This document shows, piece after piece, positions 17,823-26,800 of a stretch of DNA of 64,000 nucleotides (position 1 is the stretch's first letter; each line of letters begins with the position of its first letter). The notes beneath the pieces were generated by a model. The model searched no databases and was not told the origin of the DNA. It saw only the letters and a program-made list of their open reading frames with translations. Origin of the DNA: Longimicrobium sp. (GTDB taxonomy: Bacteria > Gemmatimonadota > Gemmatimonadetes > Longimicrobiales > Longimicrobiaceae); contig DASVTZ010000214.1 of the NCBI GenBank assembly GCA_036387335.1, positions 16,043-80,042 on the forward strand, given 5' to 3'. The translations under genes were made by a program, and so were the position numbers.

Positions 17823-18263
17823 ATGACGAATCGACCCCCCACGCCCGAGCACGTCGCCGACCGGCTGCACTCGGCCAGCATCCACCTCCTGCGCCAGCTT
17901 CGCCGGGAGGATGACGCGCTCGGAGTGTCGGCGCCGCTCCTCTCCGCCCTGTCGGTGCTCGTGTTCGGCGGCGCGAAGACGCTGGGGGAGCTGGCGGCGG
18001 CCGAGCAGGTTCAGCCGCCCTCCATGACCCGCACCGTTCGCAAGCTGGAGGAGGCCGGCCTCGCCACCCGCGAGCTCGACCCCCTGGACCGCCGCGTCAC
18101 CTGGCTCTACGCCACCCCCGAGGGCGAGCGCGTGCTGCGCGAGGGCCGCGCGCGCCGTGTGGCCTCCCTCGCCGCGCGGCTGGGCGCGCTGGATGGGGAG
18201 GAGCTGGCGGCGCTGGAGCGTGCGGCGGAGCTGCTGGAGCGGGTGCTGCGCGGCGGCGGGTAA
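17823..18263 (+). CDS. MarR-family transcriptional regulator
   Basis: 146 aa from the ATG at 17823; the longer upstream frame would cross the operator and the VOC start. The winged helix is complete: the recognition helix region AAAEQVQPPSMTRTVRKLEEAGLATR and the wing DPLDRRVTWLYATPEGERVL. Flanking helices provide the dimer interface. It probably represses itself and the divergent VOC gene, responding to a phenolic or otherwise toxic ligand. Confidence 0.92.
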   Translation: MTNRPPTPEHVADRLHSASIHLLRQLRREDDALGVSAPLLSALSVLVFGGAKTLGELAAAEQVQPPSMTRTVRKLEEAGLATRELDPLDRRVTWLYATPEGERVLREGRARRVASLAARLGALDGEELAALERAAELLERVLRGGG

Positions 18264-18283
18264 TACGTTGAGGGTGGAAGAGG

Positions 18284-18317
18284 GCGGGGGTGGCTCCTCA
18301 AGTGGAGCCACCCCCGC
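18284..18317. terminator. bidirectional hairpin terminator
   Basis: A 14-bp perfect stem (GCGGGGGTGGCTCC and complement) with a 6-nt loop lies between marR and the convergent 65-codon gene. Confidence 0.75.
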
Positions 18318-18341
18318 ATCTCTGCGTCTATGCGTCGCGGA

Positions 18342-18539
18342 TCAGCACCCGCCCGCGGCCTTGCCATCCGCGATTACGTCGCGCTTGCCGATGACCTCGG
18401 CCTCGTCAGGATCGGATTCCGCGATCGCCTCGGGCGAGAAGTAGCGGCGGACGCGATCCCGCGCGGCCAGCATGCGCTTGCGGGCACCCTTGTGCACTCC
18501 CCCCGTCGTATCGGCGGCTCGAAATGGGTTCGTGGACAT
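18342..18539 (-). CDS. small 65-aa protein coupled to GNAT-like gene
   Basis: The ATG at 18539 lies one base beyond the stop of the acetyltransferase-like gene, so translational coupling is likely. The product is short, charged and probably helical (GARKRMLAARDRVRRYFSPEAIAESDPDEAEVI), with Cys as its last residue after a GKAAGG tail. No family is recognised. A small modified-peptide substrate of the neighbouring GNAT is possible but purely speculative. The terminator hairpin directly after it supports a real transcript end. Confidence 0.5.
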   Translation of the reverse strand: MSTNPFRAADTTGGVHKGARKRMLAARDRVRRYFSPEAIAESDPDEAEVIGKRDVIADGKAAGGC

Positions 18540-18540
18540 C

Positions 18541-19074
18541 TCAGCTCCAATTGTTCGGGAGGTCCTTCACCAAGTATCGGACCACACCCTCTCGGTGCGC
18601 AAGCGTAAACCCAAGATTGCGGTACAAAGTCTCGACCCCCGGGGCGGGGTTCTCGATACGCACCCGCGGGAGCGAAAGTCCTTCGGCGTAGTACTCCGCC
18701 GCCGCTAGTACGATCCGCGCCACATGCCCCTGGAGCGGGTGCCCGTTCGGGCGGCCTTCCATGTATCTGAGCGTGAGAGCGCCGTGACCGCGGGGCACTG
18801 AGCCGATCGCTAAACCGCAGAGGACCGGCCCATGCCAGAGTGCGCAATGGAAGCTCCGGCGGTCATGCCGACACACCCGGTGCCAGAGCCGACTCCAATC
18901 GAACCCGCCGTACCCGGAGGGATGCCGCCCCTGCCAGGTGGTCGTATACGCGGTAAGAGCCTTTGAGTCGATGCCCGTGATTCTAACGCGGATCGGCGGG
19001 ATCGCGTCGGACGCGTCTTCCTGGGCGAGCGAGTGCGCCAGGGTTCGGACAGCTCCGTAGTCCAGAAATGCCAC
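18541..19074 (-). CDS. GNAT-like acetyltransferase domain protein
   Basis: 177 aa, starting with GTG at 19074. The C-terminal half reads as a GNAT core: LCGLAIGSVPRGHGALTLRYMEG (beta4), GHVARIVLAAAEYYAEGLSLPRVRIENP (helix 3 and beta5) and GVETLYRNLGFTLAHREGVVRYLVKDL (the terminal helix and strand with the common Y-x-x-L-G-F motif). The N-terminal half is divergent, and the glycine-rich acetyl-CoA loop is not obvious, so it may be catalytically weak. Forms a two-gene unit with the 65-aa ORF. Confidence 0.6.
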   Translation of the reverse strand: MAFLDYGAVRTLAHSLAQEDASDAIPPIRVRITGIDSKALTAYTTTWQGRHPSGYGGFDWSRLWHRVCRHDRRSFHCALWHGPVLCGLAIGSVPRGHGALTLRYMEGRPNGHPLQGHVARIVLAAAEYYAEGLSLPRVRIENPAPGVETLYRNLGFTLAHREGVVRYLVKDLPNNWS

Positions 19075-19230
19075 AGGCCGGACGACTCGTGATTCGTTCG
19101 AAGGATCTCATCCCGTTACCAGTACGGGGGCCGGAGCGCGAACGAGTAAAATATCTAACATCAAGCCTGGCCGACATATACAAGCCGCGGAACCGGCGAT
19201 ATTCGTGCGCCGGCTGACGCAAAGCAAGCG

Positions 19231-19261
19231 GGCGCGGTCCCGCGAGTGGCGGGACCGCGCC
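19231..19261. terminator. hairpin terminator
   Basis: A 13-bp perfect inverted repeat (GGCGCGGTCCCGC and complement) with a 5-nt loop, 21 bp beyond the stop of the minus-strand 481-aa gene. Confidence 0.7.
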
Positions 19262-19281
19262 GTTCAGGACTGTCTCGCCGG

Positions 19282-20727
19282 TTACGCGTCAGGCGAGGCG
19301 AAGCGGACGGACGAGAGCGCCTGGCCGAAGGTGTGGGCGTTGAAGGCGCCGTCGGGCTCCTTCTTCACGTCCATGAACCACTGCTCCGGCTCCGTGACCG
19401 GGTGCTTGCGGTGGAGGTTGCGGACGATCGCCACGTAGCCCTCCTTCACCCCGAGCTGGAACCACCCCTCGTCGCCCTTGAACTCGGGGGCGTTGAAGCA
19501 CTGCACGGTGGCGCCCGTGTTCCCCAGCAGCAGGAGCGAACGGATCTCGTCCTCCGCCTCCATGTCGTTGGTGAAGCGGTCGTTCTGGATCAGGACGATG
19601 TCGTTCATCTTCGCGATCCCCTCCGTTTCGCGGAAGGCGATGTGCGGGTTGGTCAGCGTGCCGGAAAGGATGCTGCCGAACCCGAGCGCCAGCGGCCCGA
19701 ACTGCGGAAAGGAGCGGAGCGCCTGGAGCACCGCCTGCAGCGGCTCCAGCCTCTTCAGGAACTGGCTGAGCTCGCCCAGCGGCGACCCCTGCGGCACCAT
19801 CACCAGCGCCGGGCCGGTGAAGTTGTAGTCGGCGAACATCGCCAGCATCCGCGGAATCCCCAGCGACAGCGTGGCAAGCTCCACGGGACCCACGGACGCG
19901 GTGTGGCTCACGCCGGACGCCGAGATCGTCACGTCCGCGAACAGGTACCGCTTGGCGCCCTCCGCCGGCGGCGGGATGGAGCCGTCCTCCTCCTTGAGCC
20001 AGTCGAAGGTGTCCGGCCGCAGCACGATGTCGACGGAGGGCTGGTCCAGCGGACCGTCGATGCGGTACTCGGAGCTGCTCAGCGGCTCCTTCCCCGCCCT
20101 GTCGGCGCACACGCGCCAGCTCACCGACACCTTGAAGGGAACGTCCACGGGCAGGTTCACCACGGTGTCGATGGTGGTGACGATGGTGCCGGTGATGGGG
20201 CCCGCGAGGTCGCCGGTCAGCGCGTGGTCGATGGTGGAGGTGAGCGAGCCGTCCGCCTGCGAAAGGGCGCCCGGCACCCCCTCGATCGCGGAGCGCGGCA
20301 CGAGCCCCAGGTTGATGAGGTTGAAGTTCGGGCCGCTCGGTCCCTGGGGGGGAAGAGCGGGGAGGTTGATGAAGGGAAGCTCCGGCGCGCCCGCGTTCTG
20401 CGGATTCTCCACCCCGGCCCCTTCGAGCAGGGTGTTGGCGAAGAGCATCTCCTTGGAAACCACGCGCGCGTCGAGCGTCTGCGTGAGGCCGCCGGTCAGC
20501 TTCACGTCCGTGAGCGTGGCGCCGAGCCGCACGTTCGTCAGCACGCCGGTAAGCGGAAAGTTCAGCGGCACGGGAAGGTCGCGCGTGAGCACTCCCGATT
20601 CCGGAAGCCCGATCACGCGGATGCCGATCGGCTTGCCGGCCTCCGCGGTGGTGGCGGTGAGCGGCTCCAGCTTCAGCGCCGCCAGCGTAGACTTCACGAC
20701 GTCGTCCAGCAGTCGTACGGTTGCCAT
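19282..20727 (-). CDS. hypothetical 481-aa protein, beta-rich, function unknown
   Basis: The start at the ATG of MATVRLLDDVV (20727) is supported by a GGAGAG ribosome-binding site a few bases upstream; the longer frame to 20958 is discarded. No signal peptide. The first 120 residues hold many repeated LTDVKLTGGLTQTL/LTGVLTNVRLGATL-type beta strands, like lipid-binding or late-embryogenesis (LEA/WHy-type) folds. The C-terminal region carries a helical segment (ELSQFLKRLEPLQAVLQALRSFPQFG) and a final globular part. I do not recognise the family. It stands alone with its own terminator. Confidence 0.6.
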   Translation of the reverse strand: MATVRLLDDVVKSTLAALKLEPLTATTAEAGKPIGIRVIGLPESGVLTRDLPVPLNFPLTGVLTNVRLGATLTDVKLTGGLTQTLDARVVSKEMLFANTLLEGAGVENPQNAGAPELPFINLPALPPQGPSGPNFNLINLGLVPRSAIEGVPGALSQADGSLTSTIDHALTGDLAGPITGTIVTTIDTVVNLPVDVPFKVSVSWRVCADRAGKEPLSSSEYRIDGPLDQPSVDIVLRPDTFDWLKEEDGSIPPPAEGAKRYLFADVTISASGVSHTASVGPVELATLSLGIPRMLAMFADYNFTGPALVMVPQGSPLGELSQFLKRLEPLQAVLQALRSFPQFGPLALGFGSILSGTLTNPHIAFRETEGIAKMNDIVLIQNDRFTNDMEAEDEIRSLLLLGNTGATVQCFNAPEFKGDEGWFQLGVKEGYVAIVRNLHRKHPVTEPEQWFMDVKKEPDGAFNAHTFGQALSSVRFASPDA

Positions 20728-21034
20728 CGTTTCTCTCTCTCCAGACTGTGCGTGATCTCTGCCTGCCCCGTAAAATGGGCCATGTCGTGCCATCGCCCCA
20801 TGGCAGCGCCGGTGCCAGCCCGGCCACGCCACGCCAGCATCCACGCAAAGCCTATTTTTACAACAGTTAACGCGCGCAGACACTCGCCTGTGCGCACTGT
20901 AAACTTTGTACCCACCGCGCCACAACCTGGGGCGCCACGGCCTCACGCATCCCCCCACACACTCCTATTCCGCCCGTGTTCCCTGGCGTAACCAGATCTT
21001 AACCGCGCGTCTTCTGAGGAAATCCACACACGAA
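20728..21034. other. intergenic region with AT-richer upstream segment
   Basis: About 300 bp between two minus-strand genes. AT-rich patches at 20850-20915 (runs around TATTTTTACAA and AACTTTGTA) are the best candidates for the promoter of the 481-aa gene. No gene or repeat was recognised. Confidence 0.4.
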
Positions 21035-21068
21035 AATGCACGGAGAAAAGGATCTTTCTCCGTGCATT
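21035..21068 (-). terminator. intrinsic terminator with T-run on minus strand
   Basis: AATGCACGGAGAAA pairs perfectly with TTTCTCCGTGCATT across a 6-nt loop. On the minus strand the stem is followed by TTTTCG, so it terminates the 62-codon gene upstream of it. Confidence 0.8.
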
Positions 21069-21109
21069 CGATCAGAGCGCTAACGATGTCGAGGCTCGTT
21101 CCTCTCTCG

Positions 21110-21298
21110 TCATCCTCGAGGTTTGACTACCCCGTTTCGAGTGGTGATCTCCACCCGATCCACGCGAGCGGCGAGGCGGCCCTCGTGATGCTCCACCGCC
21201 TCTTCCAGTGCTCTGATCAACATCTCGCCAAAGCCGTTTTTCTTCTTCTTCACGAACTCTCCTCTGTCACCAGTTCCCTCATCCGGCGCTTGACTCAC
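21110..21298 (-). CDS. small 62-aa hypothetical protein
   Basis: GTG start at 21298. The product has a Lys-rich segment (FVKKKKNGFGEML), an amphipathic helix (LIRALEEAVEHHEGRLAARVDRVE) and a short tail. It is followed within 42 bp by a convincing intrinsic terminator on the same strand, which argues that it is a real gene. No family recognised; it may be a small regulator or antitoxin-like protein. Confidence 0.5.
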   Translation of the reverse strand: MSQAPDEGTGDRGEFVKKKKNGFGEMLIRALEEAVEHHEGRLAARVDRVEITTRNGVVKPRG

Positions 21299-21726
21299 GC
21301 TTGATCATACCCGGGCTTACGGGCAAGGCAAGTGGCGAACCTCCACTCACGCCGTGCCAGCAGGGGGAACTGCAAATCATAGACAGCCCTCCTGCTGTTC
21401 TCTCTGTGTCTCTGTGTCTCTGTGTCTCTGTGTCTCTGTGTCTCTGTGTCTCTGTGTGAGCCATGCAGTTGCAGTTCTCCGCGGCCTCCGCGCCTCCGCG
21501 TGAGGCCGCTTTTTGTCCACCCCGGAAATATTCACATACACGTCCACATTGCCGCTCAACAGCGGACGCATTGAGCCAGGGCGTTGCACCGCAAGTGATT
21601 GCACGGGCCACAGATGTGTTCACTCTGTACCCATTGCGCGCTGAGCCTTGATGCGGCTTTTCTTCGGTTTTAGTCTTGCAATACCCGGTCGCGTCCGGAC
21701 AGTCCACCCTCGCTCCCGGATGAGCC
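21299..21726. repeat. intergenic dispersed repeat with TCTCTGTG microsatellite
   Basis: At 21404-21457 the octamer TCTCTGTG is repeated about seven times, then comes TGTGAGCCATGCAGTTGC (shared with 42018-42035) and a GC-rich palindromic arm ending in CTCCGCGTGAGG. This is one of five copies of the same family in the window (also near 40310-40400, 41893-42060, 56233-56342, 61430-61560). No gene is recognised in this 428-bp stretch; the imuA promoter should lie near its right end. Confidence 0.75.
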
Positions 21727-22419
21727 ATGTCGGCACAGGTCGCCGCGCTGCGGCGCACACTGGAGGAACGCTTTCCCGGCGCCATGCCGGTGGCGTTCCG
21801 CACCGCACGGGCGGTGGCGACGGGGTGGACGGCGCTGGACGCGGCGCTCCCCGGAGGCGGCCTCCCGCGCGGAAGGCTCTCCGTGTGGAACGGGCCGGGC
21901 GCCACGGCCGTGCTGCGCGGAGTGTGCGCCGCCGCCCTGGAGCGGGGGGAGCGCGCCGCGTGGGTCGACGCCGCGCGCACCACGAGTGGCGAGGCGGAGT
22001 GGGGCGGGATCTCGCTGGTGAGGACGGAGAAGCCCGCCGACGCCCTCCTCTGCGCCGAAGAGCTCCTGCGGTGCGGGGGCTTCGGGGTGGTGGTGCTGGC
22101 CGGCGCCGCCACCGCCGGCACCGACCGCGTGCGGCTGGTGCACGTGGCCCGCGAGGGCGGCGCCGCCTTCGTCGAAGCGGGGTCGGGCGACGGGTGGATG
22201 GCGGCGGTCAAGGTGTCGTCGTGGGTCCCCCCCGGCGGAGTGCGCTGGCGGCGAGATGGGCTGGGGGAGGCGGTGGAGGTGGATGCGGTGGGAGTGCGCT
22301 TGCGCGCGACCGCGCTCGGCTGGAGCCGGGACGCGGAGGTGGAGCTGCCCGTGGCTGCGCGTGACGTTCGTCTGTCTCTGGAGCCCGGCCTGGGAGACCG
22401 CCGGGGCGCCGCTCGCTGA
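21727..22419 (+). CDS. imuA: ImuA-like RecA-fold protein of mutagenic polymerase cassette
   Basis: 230 aa. It resembles the ImuA/SulA-RecA-like family: an N-terminal LDAALPGGGLPRGRLSVWNGPGATAVLRG (a degenerate P-loop), AAWVDAARTTS (Walker-B-like strand position) and a core of alternating strands. Position directly before imuB and dnaE2 is diagnostic. ImuA helps ImuB and DnaE2 work as an error-prone translesion synthesis complex in bacteria lacking Pol V. The canonical GKT of the P-loop is not preserved, so ATP hydrolysis is doubtful. The imuB start lies inside its 3' end. No clear LexA box was identified upstream. Confidence 0.8.
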   Translation: MSAQVAALRRTLEERFPGAMPVAFRTARAVATGWTALDAALPGGGLPRGRLSVWNGPGATAVLRGVCAAALERGERAAWVDAARTTSGEAEWGGISLVRTEKPADALLCAEELLRCGGFGVVVLAGAATAGTDRVRLVHVAREGGAAFVEAGSGDGWMAAVKVSSWVPPGGVRWRRDGLGEAVEVDAVGVRLRATALGWSRDAEVELPVAARDVRLSLEPGLGDRRGAAR

Positions 22420-23644
22420 AGTGGGGGCTTCGCTGATGGAGGCCGCCCCGCGCGTGGCGGTGGGGGCCGGTGTGGTGTGGGCCGACGGCCGCGGGCTGGA
22501 TGCCGCCGCGCTGGCGGCGTCGCTGCTGGCGCGCGCCGGCGCGCTGGGGGTGGGAGCACGGGCAGGGGTGGCCGGCGTTCCCGTGGCCGCCGAGGCCGCC
22601 GCCCGCCACGGCGGCGATCCCGTGACCGCGGTGCGAGCCGGGTGCGAGCGCGACTTCCTGGCCGCCATGGGGCTGGACGTGCTGGACCCCGACCCGCGCA
22701 CGCGCGCGCTGCTGCAGGGCGCGGGGATCCGCCGCTGCGGCGACCTGGCCGCCCTTCCGCGCGAGGCGGCGGAGGTGCGCTTCGGCGCGGAGGGCGCGCG
22801 GCTCTGGCGCCTGTCGCGCGGCGACGATCCGCGCCTCCTCTTCCGCCCCATCCCCGCGGAGGCGCCGCACGCGGCCATCGACTTCCTGGACTACGCCATC
22901 ACCGACGCGGCGCGGCTGGCCTTCGCCGCGCACGGGGCGCTGGCCAGCGTGTGCGCCACGTTGAAAGAGCGAGGCGAGCGGGCGCGGCGCATGGTGCTGG
23001 AGCTCCCCCTCTCGGGCGGGGGCACGGTGACGCGCGTCCTGCGCACCGCGCGCCCCACGGCCGAGCGCGACGAGTGGTCCGCCCGCGTGCGCGGCGAGCT
23101 GGAGAATCTCGCCCTTCCCGACGCGGCGGTGGGCGTCTCGCTACGCGTGGAGGGGCAGGAGCCGGCGTCGGCCACGCAGGGCGACCTCTTCGACCGCGGC
23201 TTCGCCACCGCCGCGCCGGTGGAGGAGACGGTGGCGCGGCTGGCCGACGCGCACGGCGCCCTGCTGGTGGCGCCCGACGTCTGCGCGCACCCGCTGGCGG
23301 ACGCGCGCACGGCGTGGCGCCCCCTGGCCCCCGAGGAGGTCTCGGCTACGCGCGCCGCCCCCGCTCTCGCCGGCCTCACGCTGCAGCTGCTCCCGCAGCC
23401 GCGCCCAGTGCGGGTGGAGGCTCGCCCGCGCCGCGACCACGCCTTCCCCGCCCGCCTGCGCGACGGCGGCGTCTGGTGCACCGTGGCCGAGGCCGCGGGC
23501 CCGGACCGCGTCTCCGGCGGGCACACGGGCGAGCGCCCCTTTGCGCGCGAGTACTTCCGCTGCGCCACGGACGACGGCCGGCTGGTATGGCTGTTCCGCG
23601 ACGCGCTGGAGGAGGGATGGTTTCTGCACGGGTGGTGGGACTGA
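22361..23644 (+). CDS. imuB: ImuB, non-catalytic Y-family polymerase homologue
   Basis: 427 aa from the GTG at 22361 (VTFVCLWSPAW, the usual ImuB N-terminus), overlapping imuA by 59 bp. It retains the Y-family architecture (helix-hairpin-helix near LLQGAGIRRCGDLAALPREAAEVRFG, little-finger region after ~250) but lacks the catalytic Asp/Glu triad of Pol IV, as known for ImuB, which acts as the hub binding the beta clamp, ImuA and DnaE2. It is shorter than many family members (about 500 aa). Its stop overlaps an ATG (TGATG at 23642-23646) that opens the dnaE2 frame. Confidence 0.85.
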   Translation: MTFVCLWSPAWETAGAPLAEVGASLMEAAPRVAVGAGVVWADGRGLDAAALAASLLARAGALGVGARAGVAGVPVAAEAAARHGGDPVTAVRAGCERDFLAAMGLDVLDPDPRTRALLQGAGIRRCGDLAALPREAAEVRFGAEGARLWRLSRGDDPRLLFRPIPAEAPHAAIDFLDYAITDAARLAFAAHGALASVCATLKERGERARRMVLELPLSGGGTVTRVLRTARPTAERDEWSARVRGELENLALPDAAVGVSLRVEGQEPASATQGDLFDRGFATAAPVEETVARLADAHGALLVAPDVCAHPLADARTAWRPLAPEEVSATRAAPALAGLTLQLLPQPRPVRVEARPRRDHAFPARLRDGGVWCTVAEAAGPDRVSGGHTGERPFAREYFRCATDDGRLVWLFRDALEEGWFLHGWWD

Positions 23645-23823
23645 TGGGGAATGGGGAAATGGGGAATGGGGAATGGGGGGGCCTGGCTTCCGGTGCGGTG
23701 GTGCGTGGCGGGCTCACCCTGCTGCCGCCGTCGCCCGACGGCGAGGCCGGCGCACCGGCGCGGATCCATGCGCGCGGTGCCGTTCAACCATTCCCCATTC
23801 CCCATTCCCCATTCCCCAATTAT
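23645..23823. repeat. inverted GGGGAAT-type repeat between imuB and dnaE2
   Basis: A G-rich array of GGGGAATG-like units (23645-23680) is mirrored by CCCCATTC-like units (23790-23821), forming a long imperfect inverted repeat around ~110 bp. The dnaE2 reading frame stays open through it, so translation from the ATG at 23644 would add a 60-residue low-complexity leader. Confidence 0.75.
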
Positions 23824-26800
23824 GTGGAGCTTCGCGCCCGCTCCGCCTTCTCCTTCGGCGACGGAGCCGTGGCGCCCGAGACGCTCGCCGAACGCGCGGC
23901 GGAGCTGGGGTTCGAGGCGCTCGCGCTGTGCGATGCGGCGGACCTGGGGGGGATCATCCGCTTCGCGCTGGCGGCGAAGACGGGGGGGGTCAGGCCCATC
24001 GCCGGGGCGGAGCTGCGGGTGGATGGACATCCCGTGGGGCTGCTGGCTCGGGATGAAGTTGGCTTCCGCAACCTTTCGGCGCTCGTGTCGCACGCGCGGC
24101 TGGAGAACGGGAGGGGGGAGGCGGGCGTGTCGTTCGACGTGCTGGCGGAGCGGTCGGAGGGGGTGCACGTGCTCACCGGCCCGGCATCGGGGCCGATCGG
24201 AGCGCGCATCCTGGAGCAGCGGCCGGAAGAGGCGCGCTACGAGCTGGCGCGCTGGCGCGGCGTCTTTGGAGAGAGGCTGGCGGTGGAGGTGCAGCGCCAC
24301 CACGTCTCCGGGGCGGAGGGGGCGCTGGTGGACGCGCTCATCGAGACGGCGGAGAGGGCGGGGGTGCCGTGGGTGGTCACCAACGAGCCACGCTACCTGG
24401 ATGCGGAGGGGCGCCGCGTGCACGACCTGCAGACAGCGCTGCGCCATGGGGTGGACTACGACACCGCGCTCCGCCGCGGGCTCCTCCTTCCAAACGGCGA
24501 GTGGCGGCTCAAGGGGCCGGCCGAGATGGCGCTGCTCTGGCAGGGGCGCGAGGCCGGGCTGGAGGAGAGCGCGCGCATCGCCGAACAGTGCACCTTCGAC
24601 ATGCGCTGGCTGCGCCCTCCCCTTCCCCGTTTCGACCTGCCGGAGGGGCACACGGACGACTCGTTTCTGGCTGAGAAGGTGCTGGAGGGCGCCATCGAGC
24701 GCTGGGGCGGGATCGACGAGAAGCAGCAGCGGCAGATCGAGCACGAGCTGCGCGTCATCGAGAAGCTGGGCTTCTCCGGCTTCTTCCTCATCATGTGGGA
24801 CGCGGTCCGCTTCGCGCGCCGGCGCGGCATCCTGTGCCAGGGGCGGGGGAGCGCGGCCAACTCCGCCGTGGCGTACTGCCTGTCCATCACCGCGGTCGAT
24901 CCCGTGCGCCACGGCCTCCTCTTCGAGCGCTTCCTGAGCGAGGCGCGCGCGGACGGCGGCACCGAGGCGCCCGACATCGACGTCGACTTCGAGGCCGACC
25001 GGCGCGAGGAGGTGCTCAACTACGTCTATGAGAAGTACAGCCGCCAGCACGCCGCCATTACCGCGGTCACGCAGATGTACTCCGCGCCCACCGCCATCCA
25101 GGACATGATGCGCGCCCTGGGCTACCCCGCCGAGCAGGCCTTCCGGCTCAGCAAGCGGCTGCACTGGGCCGGCCCCGCCGAGGGCGCCGAAGCGCTGGCC
25201 GGCGAGCTGGGGCAGGAGCAGGGCTTCGACGCGGCCTCACCCAGGGGACGCGCGCTGATCGCGGCGGTGCGCGCGGTGGAAGGATTGCCGCGCATGCGGT
25301 CGACCCATCCCGGGGGCTTCGTGCTCTCCTCCCGGCCGCTGGGGGAGGCGCTCGCCATCGAGCGCACCACCATGGGGCGCACCATCCTGCAGTTCGACAA
25401 GGACGACCTGGACGCGGCGGGAGTCCCCAAGTTCGACTTCCTGGGGCTCGGCGGGCTCACGGCGGTGCGGATCGCCTTCGACCAGATCGAGCGCCGCACC
25501 GGCGTGCGCCCCCTGATGTACGACCTGCCGCAGGACGATCCCGAGACGTTCCGGATGATCTCGGCAGGCGACACGCTGGGGACCTTCCAGATCGAGAGCC
25601 GCGCGCAGATCCAGAGCATCGTGCAGACGCGGCCGGAGCGGATCTACGACATCGTGGTGCAGGTGGCGCTGATCCGCCCGGGGCCCATCGTGGCGCACTT
25701 CGTAAAGCCGTACACCCGCCGCCGCCGCGGCATCGAGGAGGTCACCTTTCCGCACCCCGACCTGGAGCCGATCCTCGCGCGCACGCAGGGGATCCCCATC
25801 TTCCAGGAGCAGGCGATGGCGATCTCCATGGCGCTGGGCGGCTACACGGCGATGGAGGCCGACGAGCTGCGCCGCACCATGGGCAACTCGCGTAAGGCGG
25901 CGAAGCTGCGCGTGCAGATCGAACGGCTGCGCGAGCGGATGAAGGAGCGCGGGATCGACGCGGAGGTGGCGGAGCGCATCACCGAGGACATGCGCATCTT
26001 CGCCAACTACGGCTTTCCGGAGAGCCACGCCTGGTCGTTCGGGCTGATCGCCTACGCCACGGCGTACCTCAAGGCGCACCACCCGGCCGAGTTCCTGGTG
26101 GGGCTCCTGAACGCGCAGCCGATGGGCTTCTACTCCCCCGCCACGCTGGTGCACGACGCCATGCGCCACGGCGTGGAGGTGCGCGCCCCCTGCCTGCGCG
26201 ACGGCGACTGGGACGCGACGCTGGAGGAGACCGCCGACCCCGCCAGGCCCGCCGTCCGCGTGGGCTGGCGGCAGATCCGCGGGATGGGGGCGAAGGCGCG
26301 CGAGGCGCTGCGGGAAGCGCGCGCGGAGGGTCCTTTCCGCTCCATCGAGGACCTGGTGCGCCGCACCGGCTTCGGCCGCGCGGACGCTCTGCACCTGGCG
26401 CGCGCGGGGGCGCTGGAGGCGTGGGAGCCCGGCCGCCACGCCGCCGCCTGGGAGGCCCTGCGCGCCGCCGCGGACACGCTCCCGCTCGCCCCGGCCCACC
26501 GCCTCCCCTTCCGCGCTCGGGAGCTGGAAGGATCGGAGCGCATCTTCCTGGACTACCTGGCCACGGGCGTCAGCGTGGCCGGCCACCCGGTGCAGCACCT
26601 GCGCCCGCGCCTCAACCGCATCGGCGCCCACTCCAGCGCCGACCTGCACCGCGCCCGCCCGGGGACGCACGTGCTGGTGGCGGGGCTGGTGGTGGCGCGG
26701 CAGCACCCCTCCACCTCCAAGGGCACGGTGTTCGTGCTGCTGGAGGACGAGTGGGGCTTCATCAACGTGATCGTCCCCCCCGCGCTCTTCCTGGAGCACA

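Noticed and set aside
21404..21460. Tandem repeats as a possible CRISPR array
   Set aside because: Repeat unit is 8 bp without spacers; no cas genes nearby.
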